This document shows, in pieces, positions 1 through 7,103 of a DNA stretch of 17,556 nt. Position 1 is the stretch's first letter; the number at the start of each line of letters is the position of its first letter. Under the pieces are notes generated by a model that was not told where the DNA came from, made no database searches, and saw only the letters and a list, made by a program, of their open reading frames with translations. Source of the stretch: Furfurilactobacillus entadae (lineage in GTDB: Bacteria; Bacillota; Bacilli; Lactobacillales; Lactobacillaceae); contig NZ_BQXN01000035.1 in the NCBI RefSeq assembly GCF_045862745.1, positions 1 through 17,556 on the forward strand. The letters are read 5' to 3'. Made by a program: the position numbers and the translations under genes.

Positions 1-2
1 CC

Positions 3-116
3 TCAGAGCTAACCAAAGCAATCAATTCCTGGATTAATTATTACAATCAAAAGCGAATTCAAATAAAATTAGGCGGGCAATCACCACTCGATTTCGAGCG
101 GCAATTAACTGCCTAA
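3..116 (+). mobile_element. IS3-family transposase, C-terminal end (partial)
   Basis: An open frame enters from the left window edge and stops at TAA 114-116, giving 37 residues. They contain the IS3-family DDE transposase C-terminal pattern INYYNQKRIQ followed by KLGGQSP and a short tail, which is the end of the integrase core domain. Just after the stop, 134-150 reads like the inner part of an IS3/IS150-type terminal repeat (ccaactttttggg), but I cannot define the exact element end or a target duplication. Whether the rest of the element is intact lies outside the window. The family call rests on a short but characteristic tail. Confidence 0.75.
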
Positions 117-207
117 TTAACAAAACTATTTAGTTCCAACTTTTTGGGTAAACGTCAGGAATACAGTCCTTTTTGATTGGTCAGTCGCCGTTAACTAACT
201 TGTGGTC

Positions 208-1842
208 TTATTTACTCAAGGTTACATTTTTGAAATTGTAGTTAACGCCGGCGGTATTATAGACCAGCCCGTGGAGATTGTTTCGTTGTAAGGTACCGCC
301 CACACTGGATCCCCAGTAAAGTGGGATCACGCCTAAATCACGCGTCAACGTTGTTTGTGCCGTTTTGAGGTCCTGATAGCGTTTTTGAGCGTTGTTAGCG
401 TCACTTCCAGCCGCTTGATCCATTGCTTGATCAAACGTCTTATCTGTCCATTTAGCCGCAATTTGATGGTTTGTGCTTTGGAAGAGTGATAAGAACGTTT
501 CCGGATCATTGTAATCACCGCTCCAGCTTAGAACAGCAGCTTGATACTTGCCGGTCGTAATGGCACTTAACTGCGCCTTTAAGGGCACCGTCTGAATGTG
601 CACGGTAATGCCCGGAAGTTTATTCCATTGTGACTGAAGGTACTCAGCAACCTGTTTACTATTGCCGGTATCGTTTGCTAGCAAGTTAATGGTCAACGCG
701 GACTGACCGCTCGCTTTTAGACCGGCCCGGGCAAGGCGCGTTGCTTTCGCCATGTCGGCTGTGGTGACGGCTTTAACACTGGTTTCCTTGGCAAAATCGG
801 CTCCCGTTTGGGGATTTTGCATCAGTTTTGCTGGTGTTAACCCGGTTGCTGGCGTGGAGCCATCCTGAAGGGTGTCGTTTGTGAGTTGCTTTCGATTAAT
901 GGCTAGCGATAACGCCTGCCGCACGGCCAGCTGCTGAAGTGGGGATTTGGTCGTTTGATTTAATCCAATGAACGCAGAGGCGGAACCAGCCCGGTAGTGA
1001 TAAGCGGGATTGCTTTTTTCATTTGCGACCTGGCTGCTGCTCAACGTTGTCAGGTCCGTTGCCCCGGAGTTGTAGAGGTTCAAACTAGTACTTGCATCCT
1101 TTACAACTGCAAAATGAATGTTTTGTAGCTTGACGTGCCGTCGATCCCAGTACTGGCTATTACGTGCCAGTGTCCACTTTGGGTTCGTCCCGGTCCAGCC
1201 CTTAATGGTGAACGGCCCGTTGTAAACTTGAGCATTTGCTGAAAGGCCGTAGTGCTTTCCCTGTGCGTTAACGACCCGCTCATTTTGCGGGAAGAAAACG
1301 GGGAACCCGAGAAGTAGCTTAAAGTAGGGAATTGGCTTTGTGAGGGTGATTTTCAGCTTATCGGAACCAACGGCCTGAATCCCAAGACTCGAAACGGGGG
1401 CTTTGCCGGCCTGGATTTCATCAGCGTTTTTCACACCGCTGAATAAGTAAGCGTATTGACCGGCCGTTTTCGGGTCGTTGGTTCGCTGCCATGCGTACAC
1501 AAAGTCGGCTGCGGTGACGGAATCACCATTGGACCATTTTGTGTTTTTACGAAGTGTGATGGTCCAGTTCAAACCATCTTTTGAAACTGTTGTTTTAGCG
1601 GCCAGCGCTGGTTGTGGTGTATTGTTTTTACCGATTCGGTAGAGCCCTTCATCGGAGTTTGCTAGCGCTGTCAGTGACGTGTTATCCGTTGCCTTGGACG
1701 GATCAAGGGAGAGCATTTCAGTCTGTTCAGTAACGTTTAGTGTGTGTTGATCTGCGGTTCGATGCTGGCCACAAGCGGCCAGGGTCAACGTTAAGGTGAG
1801 CAGTAAACCCACAGTGATGGCAGAGCGTTTCATTCGTGACAT
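208..1842 (-). CDS. oppA: OppA-like oligopeptide ABC transporter substrate-binding lipoprotein
   Basis: A 544-residue protein of usual OppA length. Residues 1-24 form a lipoprotein signal: basic start (MSRMKR), hydrophobic stretch, lipobox LAAC with the lipidated Cys at 24. The rest fits the SBP_bac_5 family: an early LDPSKATDNTS segment, then KWSNGDSVTAADFVYAW and a C-terminal VIPLYWGS. It should capture extracellular peptides and deliver them to an Opp-type permease in the membrane. No oppB, C, D or F gene lies nearby, so it is a solitary binding protein that probably serves a transporter encoded elsewhere. The start at 1842 has a modest AGGTTG site upstream; the second Met (codon 4) is an alternative. 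Transcription must first cross a structured leader with two terminators (1881-2101), so expression is probably controlled by premature termination. No convincing terminator was seen between its stop and the transposase relic. Confidence 0.88.
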   Translation of the reverse strand: MSRMKRSAITVGLLLTLTLTLAACGQHRTADQHTLNVTEQTEMLSLDPSKATDNTSLTALANSDEGLYRIGKNNTPQPALAAKTTVSKDGLNWTITLRKNTKWSNGDSVTAADFVYAWQRTNDPKTAGQYAYLFSGVKNADEIQAGKAPVSSLGIQAVGSDKLKITLTKPIPYFKLLLGFPVFFPQNERVVNAQGKHYGLSANAQVYNGPFTIKGWTGTNPKWTLARNSQYWDRRHVKLQNIHFAVVKDASTSLNLYNSGATDLTTLSSSQVANEKSNPAYHYRAGSASAFIGLNQTTKSPLQQLAVRQALSLAINRKQLTNDTLQDGSTPATGLTPAKLMQNPQTGADFAKETSVKAVTTADMAKATRLARAGLKASGQSALTINLLANDTGNSKQVAEYLQSQWNKLPGITVHIQTVPLKAQLSAITTGKYQAAVLSWSGDYNDPETFLSLFQSTNHQIAAKWTDKTFDQAMDQAAGSDANNAQKRYQDLKTAQTTLTRDLGVIPLYWGSSVGGTLQRNNLHGLVYNTAGVNYNFKNVTLSK

Positions 1843-1880
1843 AAGTCAACCTCGTTTAGAATCAAAATTTTCAATGCCTG

Positions 1881-1910
1881 AAAAAAAGACAGCCCCCGAG
1901 GACTGTCTTT
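1881..1910 (-). terminator. Second intrinsic terminator in the oppA leader
   Basis: On the minus strand the 8-nt arms AAAGACAG and CTGTCTTT enclose a C/G-rich loop region and are followed by a run of T. It ends about 40 nt before the oppA start, so it can only act as a conditional terminator of oppA transcription. Confidence 0.75.
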
Positions 1911-1916
1911 GGCAAT

Positions 1917-1965
1917 AAAAAAATCACCAAGTCCGCGGGTTTATGACCCATGCAGACTTGATGAT
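1917..1965 (-). terminator. First intrinsic terminator in the oppA leader
   Basis: On the minus strand, ATCATCAAGTC (1955-1965) pairs with GACTTGGTGAT (1923-1933) with one wobble. Inside it, GGGT pairs with ACCC. Seven T follow (1917-1923). This is a strong factor-independent terminator between the leader peptide and oppA, only a few bases upstream of a second terminator. Confidence 0.8.
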
Positions 1966-1986
1966 CAAAAAAAACTCATCAAAAGA

Positions 1987-2042
1987 CGCCGGCACGGATA
2001 CAATCGAGTATCACACTCAGATTGCATCCGTTTCTAACGGCG
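1987..2042 (-). ncRNA. Long structured hairpin in the oppA leader RNA
   Basis: A 12-nt arm at 2020-2031 pairs with 1994-2005 through 11 Watson-Crick pairs and one G-U. It continues, after one bulged base, into GAGT/ACTC with a 5-nt loop. An outer stem CGCCG/CGGCG (2038-2042 with 1987-1991) closes the whole element across a small internal loop. Eight T follow at 1967-1974 after a short spacer, so this hairpin might itself cause pausing or termination. It does not carry T-box motifs and I do not recognise it as a known riboswitch class. Confidence 0.6.
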
Positions 2043-2056
2043 GTTACGCAACCTGA

Positions 2057-2101
2057 TTACCAGCTTTGCCAAGTATTCAACTGAACGTTGGAAAATTGCA
2101 T
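2057..2101 (-). CDS. Putative Trp-containing leader peptide (14 aa) upstream of oppA
   Basis: ATG at 2099-2101 is preceded by AAAGGA (2112-2117) at a 10-nt spacing and is followed by 14 codons reading MQFSNVQLNTWQSW, then TAA. Two Trp codons sit at positions 11 and 14, the last being the final sense codon. The frame is also open upstream to an ATG at 2138-2140 (27 codons), but that one lies almost on the predicted transcription start and has no ribosome binding site, so the shorter form is preferred. Immediately downstream come a large hairpin and two terminators, the layout of ribosome-mediated attenuation. Translation of the ORF is an inference; nothing beyond context and the binding site proves it. 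Confidence 0.5.
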   Translation of the reverse strand: MQFSNVQLNTWQSW

Positions 2102-2148
2102 GTTGATGAATTCCTTTCGTTTAAACTGTCTTTTATTCATTGCCAATT

Positions 2149-2178
2149 AAGATACGCCACTCATAATTCATCTGTCAA
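2149..2178 (-). promoter_or_regulatory. Promoter for the oppA leader transcript
   Basis: On the minus strand a perfect -35 box TTGACA (2173-2178) is separated by 18 bp from TATCTT (2149-2154). The transcription start would fall near 2141, about 300 nt upstream of the oppA start codon. Confidence 0.65.
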
Positions 2179-2277
2179 CCAATTATTTTATAAAACCTGT
2201 CGAAAAGATCCCGTTTTTTGGCGCAACTTATGGTAAATTATTAAAGAGTGATGAAACGAAAATAAAGGATGGACGCT

Positions 2278-2826
2278 ATGTTTACACATCAATTGGACGA
2301 ACACCTAGCTTTAAAATTGATCAGTGAAGAGGACGCGGATAAATTATATACATGGATCGACGAAGACCGTGCCGAATTTAGTAAGTGGCTGGCATGGGCA
2401 AACGACATGCAGTCCGTTGATGACGAAACTGGCTTTATTAACCATGCGCGTCATCAGTTTGCAGATGGCAAGATGCTGCCGTTGACGCTGGTGATCGATG
2501 GTCACGCGGTTGGTAGTATTGATCTACATAACATTGATTCAAACAATGCGCATGCTGAGATTGGCTACTGGCTCAGTTCACGCTACCAGGGACAGGGACT
2601 AATGACACGGGCCGTTGATCGGTTACTTACGATTGGATTTGATGAATTGAATCTACACAAGATCATCTTAAACGCCGATGTCAATAACAAAGCTAGTCAA
2701 GCCGTTGCTGAACGGTTAAACATGCATTTTGACGGGACACTTCGGGATCACGTTCTGATCAACGACACGTTCCAGAGTCTCGCCACCTATTCCATGCTTG
2801 AATCAGAATGGGAAGCACGGAGCTAA
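2278..2826 (+). CDS. GNAT N-acetyltransferase, RimJ/RimL (YdaF-like) type
   Basis: A protein of 182 residues that fits the RimJ/RimL branch of GNAT acetyltransferases, enzymes that transfer an acetyl group from acetyl-CoA to protein N-termini or small amines. Visible are the conserved N-terminal pattern around SKWLAWA, the strand IGYWLSSRYQGQGLMTRAV, whose RYQGQG corresponds to the acetyl-CoA pyrophosphate-binding loop, and the late segment NNKASQAVAERLNM typical of this branch. An ATG at 2269 is in frame, but it overlaps the AAAGGA ribosome binding site, so the ATG at 2278 with an 8-nt spacer is the better start. The true substrate cannot be read from the sequence. It is divergent from the oppA leader promoter and appears to be a single-gene unit. 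Confidence 0.85.
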   Translation: MFTHQLDEHLALKLISEEDADKLYTWIDEDRAEFSKWLAWANDMQSVDDETGFINHARHQFADGKMLPLTLVIDGHAVGSIDLHNIDSNNAHAEIGYWLSSRYQGQGLMTRAVDRLLTIGFDELNLHKIILNADVNNKASQAVAERLNMHFDGTLRDHVLINDTFQSLATYSMLESEWEARS

Positions 2827-2865
2827 GCAGGCCCATCAGTTAGTCGTTTTCGCAATGTTTAAATC

Positions 2866-2894
2866 TGTTCAACAGGATTCAATTTAGGTACAAT
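2866..2894 (+). promoter_or_regulatory. Candidate promoter for the Ig-like protein gene
   Basis: TACAAT at 2889-2894 is a good -10 box, 17 bp after a weak -35 box TGTTCA (2866-2871). It would give a leader of about 70 nt ending in a very strong ribosome binding site (AAGGAGGTGA, 2955-2964). Confidence 0.45.
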
Positions 2895-2968
2895 GGATTT
2901 AAGAAAAATTAATATTTTGTTAGAGTCGCATGCCAACGTGCTGTGAAAATCACTAAGGAGGTGAGCAG

Positions 2969-4177
2969 ATGATCAATCCGCATCGTAATCGTAAGGGTCA
3001 AGCAGAAGAAAAACAAAATAACCAGTTACGGGTAATTACGAACCGGGCAACGGTCATTGCTCAAGATCGGACCACGTACGTTGGTGGACCACGGTTACAG
3101 AAAACGAGCTTTGTCAAGGCGGTGTATGACGCAACTGGCCGCCCAGTTGATCCACGCCTGGTCGAGGTGGACCTTAAAAACGTTGACTGGACAAAACCGG
3201 ATGACTACCGCGTTAATTTGCGGTATACGAACCCAGGACGAACGGTGACAGCAACCGCACACCTTCACATTTTTTCGTTTAACGGCCAAGATGTCGTTAT
3301 TCATGCTGGTGAAGATTTGCCGTTAGACCGGTCATTTGTTCGTGAATTGACGGATCCAGGGCAACACGGCGAACTGGGCGTTACGTTTGACGAAACGCCA
3401 AAGACGTTGCTTGTAAACAGTACCTATGGTGCAATGGTGACGTATACAGTAAATGGCGTCACGGCGGGCGCACACCAGGTGTTACGTATCATTGATAACT
3501 TTGTGACGGTTGAGACCGCCAACCAGACAACGTACGTTAACGGTCCACGGACTAACCCAGCGCGATTCATTAAGACACTGGTCAATGCCAATGGTGAACA
3601 AATCGACAGTGCCAAGGCAATCATTGATATGTCAGCGGTGGATTGGACACAGGCTGGTCGTTACCCGGTTCAAATTCGGTATACCGATCACGGCAAACGA
3701 ATCAATCTGACCGCGTATCAAAACATCTTTAAGTTTACCGCCCACAACCAAATGACCATTGTCGGTGATGGTGATCCAATTCCCAACCGGTACGTTGCGG
3801 TAGCGCAAGACCAGTACGGTCGGGATCGAACACGATGGACCGAGATGCACTATAATGATTCAACGGCTGATCACAACATCCCAGGAACCTATAACGTCAC
3901 GCTTAGCTTCGAGGTCAATGGCTCAACAGCCACCCTGCACCCAACGTTACAGGTTTTCCCTGAGGTGGTGCGTCCGCAAAGCGGCGCAACGGATATGACG
4001 ATTCCGGTTCGCAGGGAAGACCTGCGGGCAATTAGTATCGCGACACGGCAAATGGCTGAGGCCAAACGTGGTGCCAGACACAGCATGCGGCATTCGAGTT
4101 CCCGCGTTGCTAATAATGCGGCGAAGGCACAAGCCCATGTTTCTTGGTGGCGCCGGTTGTTCCAGTCAGGCCGTTAA
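2969..4177 (+). CDS. Four-module bacterial Ig-like repeat protein without a signal peptide
   Basis: A 402-residue protein made of four beta-rich modules in an A-B-A-B order, at about residues 26-101, 104-174, 179-255 and 258-331. The A modules share TTYVGGPR/TTYVNGPR, a V-D-W-T motif and a VNLRYT/VQIRYT strand followed by HIFSF/NIFKF. The B modules share VTYTVNG/LSFEVNG. This matches bacterial Ig-like repeats (Big_3-type) of lactobacillus surface proteins. The family is usually exported, yet residues 1-20 are hydrophilic and charged, an in-frame TAA lies just upstream of the ribosome binding site (2954-2956), and there is no LPXTG, LysM or SLAP anchor. The last 50 residues are basic and end in a WWRRLF segment that could touch membranes or nucleic acid. 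The very strong AAGGAGGTGA site suggests high translation. Function unknown; cytoplasmic location or unconventional export are both possible. Confidence 0.75.
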   Translation: MINPHRNRKGQAEEKQNNQLRVITNRATVIAQDRTTYVGGPRLQKTSFVKAVYDATGRPVDPRLVEVDLKNVDWTKPDDYRVNLRYTNPGRTVTATAHLHIFSFNGQDVVIHAGEDLPLDRSFVRELTDPGQHGELGVTFDETPKTLLVNSTYGAMVTYTVNGVTAGAHQVLRIIDNFVTVETANQTTYVNGPRTNPARFIKTLVNANGEQIDSAKAIIDMSAVDWTQAGRYPVQIRYTDHGKRINLTAYQNIFKFTAHNQMTIVGDGDPIPNRYVAVAQDQYGRDRTRWTEMHYNDSTADHNIPGTYNVTLSFEVNGSTATLHPTLQVFPEVVRPQSGATDMTIPVRREDLRAISIATRQMAEAKRGARHSMRHSSSRVANNAAKAQAHVSWWRRLFQSGR

Positions 4178-4193
4178 CAATTAATGAACCAGC

Positions 4194-4227
4194 AAAAGGG
4201 GTTCCGTGCTAACGGAGGCCTTTTTTT
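4194..4227 (+). terminator. Intrinsic terminator after the Ig-like protein gene
   Basis: AAAAGG with TCCGT pairs with ACGGA and CCTTTT around a small internal loop and a GCTA loop, followed by seven T. It ends 17 bp after the Ig-like protein stop codon begins its 3' region and precedes the ABC operon. Confidence 0.7.
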
Positions 4228-4233
4228 GCGGCC

Positions 4234-4297
4234 TGACAGTTGTCACTAAGTTAGCTGAAATGATGGTAATTCAACTCATGACAGAATAAACTAGAGT
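4234..4297 (+). promoter_or_regulatory. Candidate operator and promoter of the ABC/two-component operon
   Basis: A perfect 12-bp palindrome TGACAGTTGTCA lies at 4234-4245, and the half-site TGACAG recurs at 4279-4284. The second copy sits inside the spacer of a possible weak promoter TTCAAC (4270-4275), 16 bp, TAGAGT (4292-4297). This would suit autoregulation by the operon's own response regulator, as many such systems do, but that link is an inference. Confidence 0.35.
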
Positions 4298-4321
4298 TAA
4301 TTTGAAAAAGGAGCGTTCAAC

Positions 4322-5206
4322 ATGATAATTGAAGCACAGCATGTTGCAAAACGTTATGGCAAGACGACCGCGGTCAATGATGTTTCACTCACGGTCAACG
4401 AAGGGGAGCTGATTGGGCTTGTCGGGGAGAATGGGGCCGGGAAGACGACCTTAATTAACATGGTTTTAGGGTTGCAACACCCCACTACCGGGACGTTAAC
4501 CGTATTTAACCAAGCTCCCGGCAGTGCCGAAGGGCGGTTGCGAATCGGTGCCATGTTGCAAGAAAATGTAACCATGAAAAACATCAATGTTGATGAAGCC
4601 TTACAACTGGTTACCAGTTTTTACCCAAATCCAGTGACGGTGTCTGAGTTGTTAACGACAACGAATTTGACCGAAGTGGCCCATCATCGCATGGGCGCAC
4701 TATCTGGCGGTCAACGTCGGCGATTGGCTTTTGGGATGGCCATTGCCGGAAATCCTGACGTTATTTTCTTAGATGAACCCACGGTTGGCATGGACGTTTT
4801 GGCTCGGAATGCGTTCTGGGACCAAATCAAGCACCTTCAACAACAGGGTAAAACAATTTTTATGACGAGTCATTATTTAGAAGAAATCGAAGCGGTTGCG
4901 GATCGTGTCATCATCATGGCGCACGGTGCCTTTATTTACGATGGGACAATGATCGACCTTAAAACGCGGTATCGTGGGGTTGAAATTACGTTTACGACAC
5001 CGTTACCACTCGAAAAATTCACCCAGTCAGATTTAGTCACCGCCAGTCAAAAAGCGGGGACCACCGTTCATTTGCAGGTAACAAATGGTGATCAGTGGCT
5101 GATTGATCACCAAGAACTGTTGACTGACATGCAACATTTAACAATCACCCCAAGGGCACTAGAAACCATTTTTAAAACAATTGTTGAAGCAGGTGAACCA
5201 GCATGA
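4322..5206 (+). CDS. ABC transporter ATP-binding protein (YvfR-like)
   Basis: A 294-residue ATPase subunit with all ABC motifs: Walker A GENGAGKT at residues 35-42, Q-loop Gln 80, signature LSGGQ at 127-131, Walker B VIFLDE at 147-152, and the switch His 184 in TSH. About 75 residues extend past the core, as in drug- or antibiotic-type ABC-2 exporters. It should power the permease encoded next, with which it overlaps by 4 nt (ATGA). The start follows AAAAAGGAG (4305-4313). It is the first gene of a four-gene operon with a DesKR-type two-component system, the order found in B. subtilis yvfRSTU. The exported substrate is unknown. Confidence 0.93.
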   Translation: MIIEAQHVAKRYGKTTAVNDVSLTVNEGELIGLVGENGAGKTTLINMVLGLQHPTTGTLTVFNQAPGSAEGRLRIGAMLQENVTMKNINVDEALQLVTSFYPNPVTVSELLTTTNLTEVAHHRMGALSGGQRRRLAFGMAIAGNPDVIFLDEPTVGMDVLARNAFWDQIKHLQQQGKTIFMTSHYLEEIEAVADRVIIMAHGAFIYDGTMIDLKTRYRGVEITFTTPLPLEKFTQSDLVTASQKAGTTVHLQVTNGDQWLIDHQELLTDMQHLTITPRALETIFKTIVEAGEPA

Positions 5207-5958
5207 CTCAATTCTTGATCCAAACACGATTATCGATCCGGCGCGAACTTTTCCGAAATCTGGGCTTCTTGTTCTTTTCATTGGCGATGCCCGCTGGCTT
5301 CTACCTGTTATTCACGAAGATCTTCATTCAGGGGTCAGGGACGGTTGCAAAACAAATGGCCTTACAGTACATGACGAGCATGATCGTTTACAGTGTGCTC
5401 ATTAGCATGATTTTTAGCTTTGCAAACGTGCTTGTTGAGGATCAGTCTGAAAATGTGCCAACACTGTTAGCCATTACACCAGCAAAAAAGTCCGCCTATT
5501 ACGGTGGCTTAATTGTGGCCATGACATTAATGAACGTGCTGTCTGTTGTGGTCATTGAATGCCTTGCAGTTACAGTTAATCACGCCTCATTATCTTGGAA
5601 AGCCTCCGGATTAGTTTTATGCTGGACGTTACTGGGTGCAATTCCTTTGATGCTGCTTGGTGGGGTTGTTTCTCGTGCGGGGCGGTTCAGTACCGTGAGT
5701 GCATTATGCAACTTCATCGTCTTTCCAATGGCCATTACAAGTGGCCTATGGTGGCCGCTTAGCATCTTGCCAGACTGGATGCAACACATTGGCAAACTCA
5801 TGCCAACTTACGCGGTTAATCGCTTATTGCAGACAGCAATTAATTCAACAACCGTAAAGGGCTCGTGGCTTTTGATTCTCTTATTCTGGGTCGCTATTTC
5901 TGGCATTATTTTATGGGGCCTTGGTCATCTTCGTCGCGATGAGCGTTTTCAAGCATGA
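5203..5958 (+). CDS. ABC-2 type transporter permease (YvfS-like)
   Basis: A 251-residue integral membrane protein with about six hydrophobic segments, including the stretches near residues 22-40, 58-80, 100-125, 135-155, 165-190 and 220-245. Length and layout match ABC-2 family permeases that work with a single separate ATPase. It contains the common ABC-2 late motif with a Trp-Trp-Pro followed by LPDWMQHIGKLMPTY. Its ATG overlaps the ATPase stop by 4 nt, and its own stop overlaps the histidine kinase start by 4 nt, so the three are translationally coupled. Export of a peptide, lipid or drug is plausible; the sequence does not say which. Confidence 0.9.
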   Translation: MTQFLIQTRLSIRRELFRNLGFLFFSLAMPAGFYLLFTKIFIQGSGTVAKQMALQYMTSMIVYSVLISMIFSFANVLVEDQSENVPTLLAITPAKKSAYYGGLIVAMTLMNVLSVVVIECLAVTVNHASLSWKASGLVLCWTLLGAIPLMLLGGVVSRAGRFSTVSALCNFIVFPMAITSGLWWPLSILPDWMQHIGKLMPTYAVNRLLQTAINSTTVKGSWLLILLFWVAISGIILWGLGHLRRDERFQA

Positions 5959-7103
5959 AATTTTTAACGGATAACATTTTATTTCCCCGACGCTACGGGG
6001 TTTACCCTTACTTTGCACTCCTCTTTTTGGGCTACCCACTGGCCATCGGTCTGAAAGCGGGTGGGTGGCACCAACTGGTCACACCGCTCCTGTTACTGGC
6101 CTTTATTTTGTTCTATCGGCACAGTTTTGAACCCTCACATTGGTTGCCGTGGGCGATTGGCGGACAATTACTCATTTGCTATTACTTTGCGGCTGTTGAG
6201 CACTACTTACCGATTTTCGTCTATACGGCAGCCTTGGTTGGCACGGTCCCATTAGCGAAAACAAGTCGTTGGCGGTACTTCACCGCGTACTATGGTGCGA
6301 CCTTTTTGGCAATTGCAACCATTCTCATTGAACCGATTTGGTGGCAAGAAAATACCGATCACCTGGGGTTAGGAACCGGAATGACAACGGTGATCTTAAT
6401 GGCCTTTATTCTGGGACCACCATTAGCCGCACTATCTGTCTCACACTCACTGGATCATTCACATCAGTTGCAGCAGACAAATGACCGGTTGATCACGGTG
6501 ATCCAGCAGCACGAACGGGAACGAATTGCGCAGGATCTCCATGATACTCTAGGACAGTCGTTTTCAATGATTACAGTAAAAACTGATCTGGCACGCAAGT
6601 TATTAACGTTCGCCCCAGACCGGGTCGACGCGCAACTTGCAGATGTTGAGCGAGCCTCCAGAAATAACCTGCAACTGGTTCGTGATATCGTAAACAACTT
6701 GCGTCAGCCAACGATTGCTGAGACCCTATTGCAACAATCTGATAATTTGGCGGCAGCTGGCATTACGTTGTTGACTAAAAATGAACGTCTTAGTCAGCAA
6801 TGGTCACGTCCGGCCCAGCTAGTCGTTGGTGCCATCATTCAAGAAGCAATCACGAACATGATTCGTCATGCCCATGCAAACCATTGCTGGTTGATCTTTT
6901 CAGAAACAGACACAACTACTCAAGTCCTCATTCGTGATAATGGTAATGGCTTCAAGAATCGCCGTGAAAACAGCTCAGGAATCAGTGGAATGAAACAACG
7001 AATTGCGCAATTGCCAGGTGGTCAGTTAACCATCGAAACATCACCACAAGGGACAACGCTAACCGTGACGTTTAACCGCAACCAGGAAGAAGGCGCCGTG
7101 TAA
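5955..7103 (+). CDS. DesK/YvfT-like sensor histidine kinase
   Basis: A 382-residue membrane kinase. Residues 15-165 hold about five hydrophobic segments with no large extracellular loop, as in sensors that read the membrane. A coiled linker (about 168-190) leads to a HisKA_3 dimerisation domain with RERIAQDLHDTLGQ; the phosphorylated residue should be His 196. The ATPase domain shows an N box around QEAITNMIRHA (296-306), G1 DNGNGF (328-333) and G2 GISGMKQR (342-349). The H-box region is very close to B. subtilis DesK, the membrane-fluidity thermosensor. Unlike the desKR locus there is no fatty-acid desaturase next to it but an ABC transporter, as in yvfRSTU. The stimulus could be membrane state or an agent pumped by that transporter. 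Confidence 0.92.
   Translation: MKFLTDNILFPRRYGVYPYFALLFLGYPLAIGLKAGGWHQLVTPLLLLAFILFYRHSFEPSHWLPWAIGGQLLICYYFAAVEHYLPIFVYTAALVGTVPLAKTSRWRYFTAYYGATFLAIATILIEPIWWQENTDHLGLGTGMTTVILMAFILGPPLAALSVSHSLDHSHQLQQTNDRLITVIQQHERERIAQDLHDTLGQSFSMITVKTDLARKLLTFAPDRVDAQLADVERASRNNLQLVRDIVNNLRQPTIAETLLQQSDNLAAAGITLLTKNERLSQQWSRPAQLVVGAIIQEAITNMIRHAHANHCWLIFSETDTTTQVLIRDNGNGFKNRRENSSGISGMKQRIAQLPGGQLTIETSPQGTTLTVTFNRNQEEGAV

Noticed and set aside
1917..1965. The GGGT...ACCCGCGG part of the oppA leader looked like a T-box antiterminator sequence.
   Set aside because: It lacks the AGGGTGGNACCGCG motif and is fully explained as the two arms of an intrinsic terminator; no Stem I with AGAGA/GNTG elements was seen.
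2099..2140. A 27-codon version of the leader ORF starting at 2140.
   Set aside because: Its ATG lies at or next to the predicted transcription start and has no ribosome binding site, while the inner ATG does.
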